Assembly: GCA_900596015.1 (NCBI GenBank)
Contig: UVIF01000021.1
Coordinates: 62,001-126,000, forward strand
Direction: 5' to 3'
Source: Pseudomonas viridiflava
Lineage (GTDB): Bacteria > Pseudomonadota > Gammaproteobacteria > Pseudomonadales > Pseudomonadaceae
Length of the DNA stretch: 64,000 bases
Part shown: in pieces, positions 1 through 8,064 of the stretch
Position numbering within the stretch: the first letter of the stretch is position 1
Layout of the letters: each line of letters begins with the position of its first letter
Program-made: the position numbers and the translations under genes
Notes under the pieces: generated by a model
What the model was told of the DNA's origin: nothing
Seen by the model: only the letters and a program-made list of their open reading frames with translations
The model's database searches: none

Positions 1-3000
1 GGGCGACAGGCCCAAGTGCTCGGCCGCCAGGTCGGCGCATTCCATCTGCAGTTTGCCGAGCCAGTCCAGGGGCACGCCGGGCGGTACCAGACCATGACGC
101 TGCAGGTTGCCCAGGCAGCGCCGACGCGCGTCCGCCAGGTTCTGGGCGCGCACCAGGCAAATGACCTGCTCGACCTCGGGCTGGCGGGCCAGGGTGGCGA
201 GCAGGAAGGCGCCGAAAAAGCCCGTGGCGCCGGTCAGCAGGATGCGCTTGCCTGGTTTGCTCCGATAGGCGTGAAGAATGTCTTCCCCGCGCTGCGGTCC
301 GGGAGTGAATGCGTAGCGCGCCGCCTCCACAGCGACCTCGCGCAGGATCGCGGCAGCCGGCAACCCGGCCTGGGTGCGGTCAATGGCCAATGCCATGCCT
401 TGCAGGCGGGTGTCTTCGAGCAGCGTGGCCAAGGAAAGCTGCACGTCGAAGCTGTGGTTGAGTTCGAGCAGCAATTCGCTGAGTTGCAAGCTGCCGCCGC
501 GGTCGAAGAAATCATCGTCCGGGTGCAATGCGGGAATATCGTTGCCCAACACTGCCTGCCACACCGTGGAAATCTGTGCCTGGGTGGCGGTCAGCGACAC
601 CTCATCCTCGGGCAGTGGCACGGCCTGGCTCGAGTGCGCGTCGCTCAGCGGCTCGCGCTTCTGATTGTGACCGGCACCCAGGCTGGCCACGGCATAGTAG
701 GCGCTGGGCACGGCGAAGAACGGCAGGTGCAGGCTGGCCCAGGCGCGCAGGGCCGTGGCCGTGGGCAGATGCTCCGGGCTTGCGGGGACGACGTAGGCCA
801 GCAACTGGCGAGCGGCGCCCTCGTGCCTGCTGCCGATGTAGCTCTGCACCACCAGCGGGTGGCTGTTCAAGACCTGCTCGACGTGTTCCGGATGCACCTT
901 GTAGCCACGTATCTTGAGGTGAGCACTGTCGCGCCCGAGCAGCTGCAGGCGGCCGTTGCCCAGCCAGACCACACGGTCGCCGGTGTCGAACAGCCCGCCG
1001 TTGGGTAGCGGGACGTCGCTCGGCTGGCCAAGATAGCCGCGCAACAGCCCCGGCGTGCGCAGATGCAGGTGGCCTGCGGCGCCGCGGGGCACGGCCTGGC
1101 CTTGCCGGTCGAGCACGCGCGCTTCCACTCCCTTGATCAACTGCAAGGTGCCGTCTTCGTGCCTGAGCGCAACGTCGCCGGCTTCGTTGGAGCCGTACAG
1201 GTCGATCAGGCAGCAGTCGGGCAGCAAGGCCTGTACCTGTGAACGCAGGGCCGCCGACAGGCTCTCGCCGCTGCTCCAGAGTACCCGCAGGCCGGTACAG
1301 CAGGACACGAAGCGAATCTCTTCACGGGCCAGCCCCTGCAACAGCGAGGGGGTGATCATGATCTGCTGCAAATGGTTGTCGGCGATGAAGTCCATCAGAC
1401 GCAGCGGATCGTGCACCACCTCATCGGCGATGATCACCGTGGTGCATCGACTGAGCAGCGGGTAATACAGGTAGCCGGTCAGCCAGGCATTCAGGCCTAT
1501 GCGTTGCCCCGGTTGCAGGTAGGTCTGCCACAGGCTCAGGGAATCGAGCACGGCAGGCGCTGGCATGAGCGCCACCTTGGCCGGGCCGCTGGTGCCCGAG
1601 GTCAACAAGCCGTAGGCGACTGGCGCACGCGTGCGAGCCCACGGCGGGCAGTCCGCAGGTGCCTGGCGGGCAAACTGGCCTTCCAGCAGATGGGGTTGTG
1701 CAGCCGGCAGTTGCCGTGCGCTATCGGCGTCGCACAGCACCAGGCACTCGCCCAGGTGCTCCAGCAACTGCTGGCAATGGTGAGCGCTGTACCAGGCAGG
1801 TACCTCGAGATACGGCCGGCCTGCCAGGGCACAGGCAGTCATGGCAACGGCGGTGTGAATATTCTTGCGCTTGAACAGCACCGCCCATGCATCAGGCACC
1901 AGGCGGGCTTGCAGAACCCTGGCCAGTTGCTGTGCGCGGTCGTGCAACTGCCGTAGGGTCAGGCTGTCGCGTCCATCGCTGACGGCAATGTGATCCGGGT
2001 CGGCAGCCACGGCGGCGTTGAACGTGTCCAGCCAATCGGGAACGGCTGCCGTGCTTTGGTTGTAATGGTTGAACGTCACCCAGTCATCGAGGCTGCGTTC
2101 GCGCAAGCGCTGCAGGTGCAAGGCACAGGCTTGGGGCGCGGGCAATGGCGAGGGGCCGGTCCGGCCTTGGGCATCGAGCAGATGGAAGCCGGTTTCGGTC
2201 AGCAGGCCGATCACGCACGTCTGTGCCGCCAGCCGGTCGAGCAGCTGCTGCTGCCCGGCGGCGCCCGCTTCGCTGCAGGCCAGCAGCAATGGCTGGCCGA
2301 CCAGGTCATGCAGCTCGGGCAGTTTCCCCGCGTCCGTGGACATCAGTGACGATGTGTCGAGGGCATGGCAGTTAGCTTCGGGAAATTGAGCAATGCTCCA
2401 GAGCAGATGGCTGAGGTCTTCCTCGCCACGGTGCAACAGGACGATATCCAGCTGCGCCGACGGCGTGCGATGCAGACTGCGCAGCATGCCGGTTGGACTG
2501 CCCGGCCGATGCCGGCCAGCCAGCAGGGCGAAGAATCGCCAGGTGGGTTGGGCAGTGGTTGCGCGTTCGCCGACCACCGCAGGATAGGGCTGTTCGGGAT
2601 GGTGCACCGCTGCGAAACCGGTCGAACGCTGTGCTTCTTCGTGCCAGCCCTTGAAAAACTGCCAGGCGGGCACCTCTTGCGCTTGCCATTGCAGCATGGC
2701 TGCATTGAACGGCACGCTCATGAAATCGCACAGCGAGCTCAAGCCGCCTGTGCTGTCCTGCATCAGGTCGTGATCGCTTTCCAGGGCCAGCAGACTCTGG
2801 GCCGGACACGCCCGCTGCACGCGCCAGTACAGTGCCAGCAGCTCCTCGAACCCTGACTCGTCGGGATCGAACCAGGTACTTTCGCCCTGAGTGCCGACGC
2901 GATACAGCGAGCGCATGACCGCCAGTGGCTCGCGCACCAGAAACACGTGCTTGAACTGCTGCAGCCAGCCATCGTCGATCTGGGCGAAGTCGCAGAACCA

Positions 3001-3285
3001 GGCGATTTCCTTGCTCAGCAACACGGACTTGCCCGCAGGCAGCGGGCCGCGGGCGAGTGCCTCCAAGGCCTGGCCGTAGGTCGGGACAGGCTCCCGGTTG
3101 CCGGTCCTGCGGCGGGTGTCGAGCACGCTGCGGTACTTGTCGGGCCAGTGCTGCATCAGGAACGGTTCGCTCAGCCGTTCGTGAAGCACGTGCACGGCAG
3201 GGTGTTCCATCACGCAGCGTTCGAGTGCAGTAGAGCGGCTTCTGGATACGGCCCAGATGATCACTCGCAGCGGTCGCATCAACAT
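1..3285 (-). CDS. NRPS-like enzyme: sulfotransferase-adenylation-carrier-reductase (3' end cut off)
   Basis: These are the first 1,095 codons of a gene that runs off the left edge; the frame is open from the ATG at 3285 to base 1. AAGGAG lies 6 bases before that ATG. Four parts are visible. Residues 5-255 resemble a PAPS-dependent sulfotransferase, with a PSB-loop-like SRSRSTAL (14-21) and REPLAVMRSLYR (118-129). Residues 405-885 are an adenylation domain: LLTSGTSGPAKVALM (560-574), YGSNEAGD (697-704), GLFDTGD (764-770), GRDSAHLKIRGYKV (784-797), and the catalytic Lys in NQKREPL (K876). A carrier domain follows at about 895-970 with FFDRGGSLQL (926-935). A thioester reductase opens with ILLTGATGFFGAFL (1015-1028). 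By family knowledge, adenylation-carrier-reductase enzymes activate a carboxylic acid and release it as an aldehyde or alcohol. The fused sulfotransferase is unusual, and its substrate is unknown. It is the second gene of an operon behind the exporter, 14 bases downstream. Confidence 0.88.
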   Translation of the reverse strand, partial: MLMRPLRVIIWAVSRSRSTALERCVMEHPAVHVLHERLSEPFLMQHWPDKYRSVLDTRRRTGNREPVPTYGQALEALARGPLPAGKSVLLSKEIAWFCDFAQIDDGWLQQFKHVFLVREPLAVMRSLYRVGTQGESTWFDPDESGFEELLALYWRVQRACPAQSLLALESDHDLMQDSTGGLSSLCDFMSVPFNAAMLQWQAQEVPAWQFFKGWHEEAQRSTGFAAVHHPEQPYPAVVGERATTAQPTWRFFALLAGRHRPGSPTGMLRSLHRTPSAQLDIVLLHRGEEDLSHLLWSIAQFPEANCHALDTSSLMSTDAGKLPELHDLVGQPLLLACSEAGAAGQQQLLDRLAAQTCVIGLLTETGFHLLDAQGRTGPSPLPAPQACALHLQRLRERSLDDWVTFNHYNQSTAAVPDWLDTFNAAVAADPDHIAVSDGRDSLTLRQLHDRAQQLARVLQARLVPDAWAVLFKRKNIHTAVAMTACALAGRPYLEVPAWYSAHHCQQLLEHLGECLVLCDADSARQLPAAQPHLLEGQFARQAPADCPPWARTRAPVAYGLLTSGTSGPAKVALMPAPAVLDSLSLWQTYLQPGQRIGLNAWLTGYLYYPLLSRCTTVIIADEVVHDPLRLMDFIADNHLQQIMITPSLLQGLAREEIRFVSCCTGLRVLWSSGESLSAALRSQVQALLPDCCLIDLYGSNEAGDVALRHEDGTLQLIKGVEARVLDRQGQAVPRGAAGHLHLRTPGLLRGYLGQPSDVPLPNGGLFDTGDRVVWLGNGRLQLLGRDSAHLKIRGYKVHPEHVEQVLNSHPLVVQSYIGSRHEGAARQLLAYVVPASPEHLPTATALRAWASLHLPFFAVPSAYYAVASLGAGHNQKREPLSDAHSSQAVPLPEDEVSLTATQAQISTVWQAVLGNDIPALHPDDDFFDRGGSLQLSELLLELNHSFDVQLSLATLLEDTRLQGMALAIDRTQAGLPAAAILREVAVEAARYAFTPGPQRGEDILHAYRSKPGKRILLTGATGFFGAFLLATLARQPEVEQVICLVRAQNLADARRRCLGNLQRHGLVPPGVPLDWLGKLQMECADLAAEHLGLSP

Positions 3286-3299
3286 GTCCAGCTCCTTGG

Positions 3300-4244
3300 T
3301 CAGCTACGCAGCACCCAGACTCCGGATGCAGCAATCAGGCCCATGCCCAAAACCATGCCTGTATCGGGTATTTCCTTGAAAAGAACAAAGCCCCAGAACA
3401 TCGCGAACAGCAGATAGCTGTAATCGAAGGCGCCCACGACTGCGCTCGGACCGATCTGGTAGGCCTTTGCCACGCCGGCGCTCATCAGCACCATGAGGAT
3501 CGCGAGCACGCCCATCAGTAACCACTGCACAGGCCCCAGCACTACCCAGTGCGGCGCCAGGAAGTCGCTCGGCAGTGATGGTTGGGGCGTACCGAGCAGT
3601 TGGTGGCCCAGCAGCATCGTCGCGCCGACCAGGCACAGACACAGGTTCAGGTTCAGCGCCAGCACCAGCGCCGAGCGATCGCTGCAGCGGGCACGGGTCA
3701 GTACGGCGGCCACGGCATAGAGCAGGGCTGCCAGCACCGGCAGCAGGGTCATGCCGGAAAAATCGGCAGCCGTTGGGCGCAGAATGATCAGCACACCGAC
3801 GAAGCCCAAGGCGATGGCCAGCCAGCGGTTTGGGCTTACCGTTTCGCGCAGCACCAGCGCCGACAGCAGGGCAATGAACAGCGGTGCGGTGTAGAGCGCC
3901 AGTGCGGCCAGGCTCAGGCTCATGTGCGGCAGGGCCGCATAGAAGGCGATCCACATCAGGGTCAAGGCGGCGCTGCGCAGGAGTATCCAGCGGTCGCAGA
4001 TCAGGTTGCGCCACAGGCCGGCACTTCGTGAAAAACCTAGCCACAGCAGGAGCAGGGCAATGGCGATCGAGGAGCGAACGACGTACAGCTGCCATACCGT
4101 GAAATCGGCACTGCCCAGTTTGATCAGCGCATCGGAGGCGGACACCAGAAATACCGAAGCGGTGATCAGCGATACGCTTGAGCGTGTGTCGCGGAGAAGC
4201 GGTCGCTGTTCCATGCGCAGAACCCAGGCGGTCAGTCTTTGCAT
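3300..4244 (-). CDS. EamA/DMT-family transporter, probable exporter of the cluster product
   Basis: This 314-residue inner-membrane protein has about ten hydrophobic segments arranged as two homologous EamA halves. That is the usual drug/metabolite transporter layout (RhaT/YdcZ-like), and family members mostly export small metabolites. It is transcribed just ahead of the NRPS-like gene with a 14-base gap, so the two are very likely co-transcribed and the transporter probably exports the product. It is divergent from the LysR gene, with a palindromic operator candidate between them. The start is uncertain: ATG at 4244 gives the longest frame and ATG at 4214 (MEQRPLLRDTR) is also possible; neither has a good ribosome-binding site. 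The substrate cannot be read from the sequence. Confidence 0.85.
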   Translation of the reverse strand: MQRLTAWVLRMEQRPLLRDTRSSVSLITASVFLVSASDALIKLGSADFTVWQLYVVRSSIAIALLLLWLGFSRSAGLWRNLICDRWILLRSAALTLMWIAFYAALPHMSLSLAALALYTAPLFIALLSALVLRETVSPNRWLAIALGFVGVLIILRPTAADFSGMTLLPVLAALLYAVAAVLTRARCSDRSALVLALNLNLCLCLVGATMLLGHQLLGTPQPSLPSDFLAPHWVVLGPVQWLLMGVLAILMVLMSAGVAKAYQIGPSAVVGAFDYSYLLFAMFWGFVLFKEIPDTGMVLGMGLIAASGVWVLRS

Positions 4245-4263
4245 GATGCGTCAAAAGATGACA

Positions 4264-4276
4264 TCGTTTGAAACGA
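4264..4276. promoter_or_regulatory. Perfect 13-bp LysR-type T-N11-A palindrome
   Basis: The sequence TCGTTTGAAACGA is a perfect dyad (six-base arms around a central G) and has the T-N11-A form recognised by LysR regulators. It sits between the exporter start (4244) and the LysR start (4307), where such regulators usually bind to control themselves and the divergent gene. Binding by the adjacent LysR is inferred. Confidence 0.55.
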
Positions 4277-4306
4277 CCATTTCGTCGCCCAGAGCAACTT
4301 CAGGTT

Positions 4307-5233
4307 ATGGAAAACCTTCGGCGCAAGCTGCCGCCTCTATCAACGTTGATTCCCTTCGAAGCCGCCGCCCGGCTGCAGAGTTTTTCCCGAGCGGCAGAAG
4401 AGCTCCACCTGACCCAGACCGCGATCAGTCGCCAGGTTCGCTCGCTTGAAGAAAGCCTGGGCGTGCAACTGTTCGATCGCAAAAGCCGCGGGGTTTTCCT
4501 CACCGATGCAGGCGAAAGCTATCGCCAAACGGTCGCGGCCGCCCTGTTCGATATCGCTCGGCAGACCGAAAAGCTGCGTCAGCAGCAGTCGTCGGCCGGT
4601 ACCGTGGTGCTGTCGTCGCAGTTGGTGGAAGCGTTCTACCTGTTCATGCCGGCGCTGGCCGGCTTTCACCAGAAACATCCGCATATCGAGCTCAAGCTGC
4701 ATTCCACGCTGGCGGCCATAGGCGAGGAGCGCGAGCGCTTCGACGTGGCGGTGCAGACCCTCGGCCGAGCCAGTGCCGATCACGTGCTGCTGTTCAGCGC
4801 GCCCGATGAAGTGTTTCCGGTCTGCAGCCCCGACTACTTCAAAGGCATCGCCCCGTGGCTGACTCTGGACACTCTGCCCAAGTGCCGACTGTTGCATTAC
4901 GAGCCCCGTGCACAGGACTTCGTGATCTGGGATCAGTGGCTGGAAAGTGTCGGTGCGTCGTTTCGCGTTGGCAGTCAGGGCATGGGCTTCAACAGCTTCC
5001 CGGTCATGATGCAGGCAGCTCTGGAAGGCCACGGCGTGGCCTTGGGGTGGGGAATGACCACGCGCCAGATGCTGGCCGATGGCAGGCTGGTGCGCCTGTT
5101 CGACAAGCAGTGGTCCATGGGCGACGCGCTGGGGGTCTACAAGTGGCATGCCAACCCGCTGTCGCCGGCTGCCCGCCTGCTGGTGCAATGGCTGCAGGAG
5201 CTGTTGCTCTATCCTCAGCCCGTGCTGGCCTGA
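4307..5233 (+). CDS. LysR-family transcriptional regulator of the cluster
   Basis: This is a 308-residue LysR protein of usual length. The N-terminal winged helix-turn-helix includes RAAEELHLTQTAISRQVRSL, followed by a substrate-binding effector domain. The start region (MENLRRKLPPLSTL, then FEAAARLQSFSRAAEEL) resembles the GcvA-like subgroup. I chose the ATG at 4307 because family members begin at this point; a TTG at 4268 would add 13 residues but overlaps the palindrome. The gene is divergent from the exporter-NRPS pair and convergent with the APS kinase gene, whose stop is 3 bases away. It is therefore physically locked into the cluster and is the obvious local regulator. The effector is unknown. 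Confidence 0.9.
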   Translation: MENLRRKLPPLSTLIPFEAAARLQSFSRAAEELHLTQTAISRQVRSLEESLGVQLFDRKSRGVFLTDAGESYRQTVAAALFDIARQTEKLRQQQSSAGTVVLSSQLVEAFYLFMPALAGFHQKHPHIELKLHSTLAAIGEERERFDVAVQTLGRASADHVLLFSAPDEVFPVCSPDYFKGIAPWLTLDTLPKCRLLHYEPRAQDFVIWDQWLESVGASFRVGSQGMGFNSFPVMMQAALEGHGVALGWGMTTRQMLADGRLVRLFDKQWSMGDALGVYKWHANPLSPAARLLVQWLQELLLYPQPVLA

Positions 5234-5236
5234 TCT

Positions 5237-5821
5237 TCAGTCTACGGCGGCGCGCTGCTGCAGGCAGTCGAGCAGGGTCTGCACCGAGCATGCGCAACTC
5301 ATGCTCGCGGTGGCCAGCCTGACGTGGGGCGCCGGCGGCGCTTCGTAGGCGGCATCGAGCCCGGTAAAACCGCTCAGCGCGCCCGCGCGTGCCTGCCGAT
5401 ACAGCCCCTTGGGGTCGCGTGCTTCGGCAAGCGCCAGCGGTGTATCGACGAACACCTCGACGAAGGCTGCATCGCCGACGATCTGCCGCGCCAGGGCCCG
5501 GTGCGCGATACGCGGTGAAATCAGCGCAACCAGCACCAGGCCGCCGCCGGCACACAGCAGGCGCGCAACCTCGGCGGTGCGGCGCACGTGTTCCAGCCGG
5601 TCGTCGTCGCTCAGGCTCAGGTCCCGGCAGAGTCCGCGGCGCAGTTCGTCGCCATCGAGCACCACGCAGTGATAGCCGAGGGCGGCAAGTGCCGCCTCGG
5701 TAGCCTTGGCGATGGTGGTCTTGCCGGCAGCGGGCAGGCCCGTCAGCCACAAGACCGTGGGCCGGGTGCTCAGGCGCCGCCAGGTTGGCGGTCGGGAAAT
5801 ATCGGAAGAAGGGCTATCCAT
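5237..5821 (-). CDS. cysC: Adenylylsulfate (APS) kinase, stand-alone CysC type
   Basis: The 194-residue protein phosphorylates APS to PAPS using ATP. Visible motifs are the P-loop GLPAAGKT (28-35), LDGDELRRGLCRDLSLSDDD (55-74), the ISPR block around Ser102 where the phospho-accepting region of APS kinases lies, and EARDPKGLYRQARAG followed by FTGLDAAYEAP. It is not fused to a sulfurylase and sits apart from cysteine-synthesis genes, as the last gene of the biosynthetic operon. I chose the ATG at 5821 because GGAG lies 6 bases upstream; this start overlaps the end of the Rieske gene by 8 bases. A dedicated PAPS supply fits the sulfotransferase-like domain of the NRPS-like enzyme. The symbol names the family and does not imply the housekeeping cysteine pathway. 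Confidence 0.9.
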   Translation of the reverse strand: MDSPSSDISRPPTWRRLSTRPTVLWLTGLPAAGKTTIAKATEAALAALGYHCVVLDGDELRRGLCRDLSLSDDDRLEHVRRTAEVARLLCAGGGLVLVALISPRIAHRALARQIVGDAAFVEVFVDTPLALAEARDPKGLYRQARAGALSGFTGLDAAYEAPPAPHVRLATASMSCACSVQTLLDCLQQRAAVD

Positions 5822-6968
5822 CGCGTGCTCCATGACCGGCGAATGCTTCCAGCACCCGCTTCTGAATATCATGCACGGCATGTTCGCTGAAGCCGCTGCG
5901 AGCCGTGTCCACCACCAACCGGCCACCGCTGTAGCCGTGGCTGTGCAGGCCTTTCTGGACACTTTCGCACAAGGGCAAGTCTTCTTCACGCACCACCGCC
6001 ACGAAATCGATCACAGCCTGCTCCTGGGCGTCGGGGTGCAGGCCTTGGGTGAACCACTGCACACGCTGCTCACAACGCTGCGCGCCCGTTGGTACGTGGT
6101 GCAACAGGTTCATGTAGCCGCCCGGATAGACCTCGATGCACAGGTTCGGCCAGACGTACCAAGCACCGAATTCACCGCTGCGGGGTGCGTCAGGATTGGT
6201 TGCGTAGCCTTGCCGTGCACCCTGATCGTTGCTCAGGTGGGCATGAAAGCCTGGGTGGATGTCGATTCGGTAGCTGCTCAGATCCAGGGTCTGGTGCGAC
6301 AGGCTGGGGTGGCAGCCGGGGCAGTGATAGCACTCCGAATAGTTTTCCACCGAGACTTTCCAGTTCGTCCTCAGCGCATAGGTATGGCTGTAGCTGTGGT
6401 GGAGCGACTCGGGCGCGGGCGCGAAACTGCGCAGCTGCGCTTCGAGCCCGGCGAGCTGGCTGGCCAGGGGTGGGGCGTGCTGGTCCAGATTGACGAAGAT
6501 CAGGCCACACATCACTTCCAGCCGCACGCCGGCGAGGTGCGCGCGGGCAGGTTCGAAGCCTGTCACGTCACAACTGTGCCGGGCGCTCTGCAATCTGCCT
6601 GCGTGATCGTAGCGCCATGCATGGTAGGGGCAGGTGATTGCGCCACGCAGCTGCCCGCAGCCTTCGAGCAGGCGATGCGCACGGTGCTGGCAGACATTGT
6701 GGAACGCCCTGAGCTGGCCGTCCTGGCCGTGCAGCACCAGCACGCTTTGCTCGCCGATCTCGCACACCAGATAGGCACCTTCCACGGCCAGCCTGGAGAC
6801 ATGACAGGCGTACTGCCAGGTGCGGTAGAAAATATGCTGCAGTTCCTGCCCGTAGTGATCCGGGTCGAAGTAGAAAGCCCCCGGCAGGTTGTGCGAGCGT
6901 TCTGCATCGGGGTGGAAATCGCCGGTGTTCAGGGGCACGTTAGCGGTCCTTGCCAATGACTCATTCAT
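5814..6968 (-). CDS. Rieske [2Fe-2S] oxygenase, betaine demethylase/choline monooxygenase-like
   Basis: This 384-residue oxygenase has a Rieske centre with CQH (Cys93, His95) and CPYH (Cys113, His116), and a catalytic domain with the mononuclear-iron motif ENYSECYHCPGCHP (His215, His220). The spacing and the ECYHC signature match the group that includes choline monooxygenase, glycine-betaine demethylase GbcA and proline-betaine demethylase, which oxidise C-H bonds next to a quaternary nitrogen. No dedicated reductase gene is visible, so electrons must come from elsewhere. The gene overlaps the enolase-superfamily gene upstream by 8 bases and the APS kinase gene downstream by 8 bases. The family assignment is firm; the substrate is inferred only from family resemblance. 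Confidence 0.9.
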   Translation of the reverse strand: MNESLARTANVPLNTGDFHPDAERSHNLPGAFYFDPDHYGQELQHIFYRTWQYACHVSRLAVEGAYLVCEIGEQSVLVLHGQDGQLRAFHNVCQHRAHRLLEGCGQLRGAITCPYHAWRYDHAGRLQSARHSCDVTGFEPARAHLAGVRLEVMCGLIFVNLDQHAPPLASQLAGLEAQLRSFAPAPESLHHSYSHTYALRTNWKVSVENYSECYHCPGCHPSLSHQTLDLSSYRIDIHPGFHAHLSNDQGARQGYATNPDAPRSGEFGAWYVWPNLCIEVYPGGYMNLLHHVPTGAQRCEQRVQWFTQGLHPDAQEQAVIDFVAVVREEDLPLCESVQKGLHSHGYSGGRLVVDTARSGFSEHAVHDIQKRVLEAFAGHGARDG

Positions 6969-8064
6969 GAATGGCCACCGCCTCGCCCAAGGCGTTCGGG
7001 CACAGGGTCAATCCAAGCCCCGGCGTGTCGTCCAGGCGGGCGATGCCACGGCTCACGTGCACGCCGCCCAGGGCCGTGACGATGCTGTGATGGCGGCAGG
7101 CATTCCAACTGGCGCGCAGGTATTGGTTGGGGGTGGCCAAGGCCAGGTGCATGGCCGCGGTGTCGGCGATCTGGCTGCCGCCGACGTCTTCGATGTTCAT
7201 CTGGATACCCTGCTGGATGCAGTAGTCGCGCAGCTGCCGGGCCTTGCTCAGCCCGCCGACACGGGCGATCTTCAGGCCGATGGCCTGGGCCGTATTCGAA
7301 GTACTGGCGCGGTACAGGTCGCTGGCGCTGTGAATGCACTCGTCCAGGATCAGCGGGTGCCGCGTCAGGCTGCGGACATGCTGGCACTGTTCCAGGGTTT
7401 CGCAGGGCTGCTCGAAATGAATTTCGCAGTCCCTGACCGCGTTCATCACGGCCACCGCCTGTGCCGGCAGCCAGGCGCGATTGGCATCGAAGGTCAGTTG
7501 GTCGCCGTTCATGCGCTCGGCGAGCAGGCTCTGGATACGCGCGAGATCCGCCGCCACGCCCGATCCGACCTTGCACGAATGGGTCCGATAACCTTCGGCA
7601 TGCGCCAGGTGCATGTCGGCGACCATTTGCCGTGGCGTGGCCGTGGGGATGCTGCTCTGCAGGGTCAGCTCGGCATTCAGGCGCCCCCCCAGCAGGGCGT
7701 GCACCGGCAGGTTGCAGTGGCGCCCGAGAATGTCCCAGCAGGCCATGTCTATCGCTGTCTTGACGTAGGGGTGGCCGGGCAGTGCCTGGTCCATGACCTG
7801 GTTGATCGCATTCAGGTTGAGCGGGTTGCAGCCCAGCAGGTGAGGCGCCAGTTCGGCCAGCCCGGCGCGCACGCCGAGGGCGAACGCCGGCAGGTACGAG
7901 GCGCCCCACGGGCAGCTTTCGCCGATCCCGGACACCCCCTGGTCGGTCTCGATCACCACGATGGTGCTGTCCAGCGCGCTGTAGTGCAGGCGCCCGCCAG
8001 ACAGCGCGTAGGGCTTGTCCAGCGGCAAGTCGACCTGGTAGATACGCAGGCGGGTGATCTTCAT
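6961..8064 (-). CDS. Enolase-superfamily epimerase/racemase, hydroxyproline-betaine epimerase-like
   Basis: The 367-residue protein has the enolase-superfamily fold, with an N-terminal capping domain and a C-terminal barrel. Metal ligands are visible as FDAN (Asp193), FEQPC (Glu218) and LDECIH (Asp241). Two catalytic lysines are at CKVG (Lys165) and GLKIARVGG (Lys265), one at the end of each catalytic strand. That arrangement is typical of members that move an alpha-proton from both faces (racemases/epimerases). GESCPWGASYLPAFALG resembles the loop of 4-hydroxyproline betaine 2-epimerases as I remember them. Its start overlaps the dehydrogenase stop (ATGA) and its end overlaps the Rieske start, so translation is coupled. 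A dehydratase role is possible but less likely with both lysines present. Confidence 0.85.
   Translation of the reverse strand: MKITRLRIYQVDLPLDKPYALSGGRLHYSALDSTIVVIETDQGVSGIGESCPWGASYLPAFALGVRAGLAELAPHLLGCNPLNLNAINQVMDQALPGHPYVKTAIDMACWDILGRHCNLPVHALLGGRLNAELTLQSSIPTATPRQMVADMHLAHAEGYRTHSCKVGSGVAADLARIQSLLAERMNGDQLTFDANRAWLPAQAVAVMNAVRDCEIHFEQPCETLEQCQHVRSLTRHPLILDECIHSASDLYRASTSNTAQAIGLKIARVGGLSKARQLRDYCIQQGIQMNIEDVGGSQIADTAAMHLALATPNQYLRASWNACRHHSIVTALGGVHVSRGIARLDDTPGLGLTLCPNALGEAVAIHE

Noticed and set aside
16..2856. Several long plus-strand open frames opposite the NRPS-like gene
   Set aside because: They lie antisense to a frame with complete adenylation, carrier and reductase motifs and arise from high GC at third codon positions; none has a recognisable domain.
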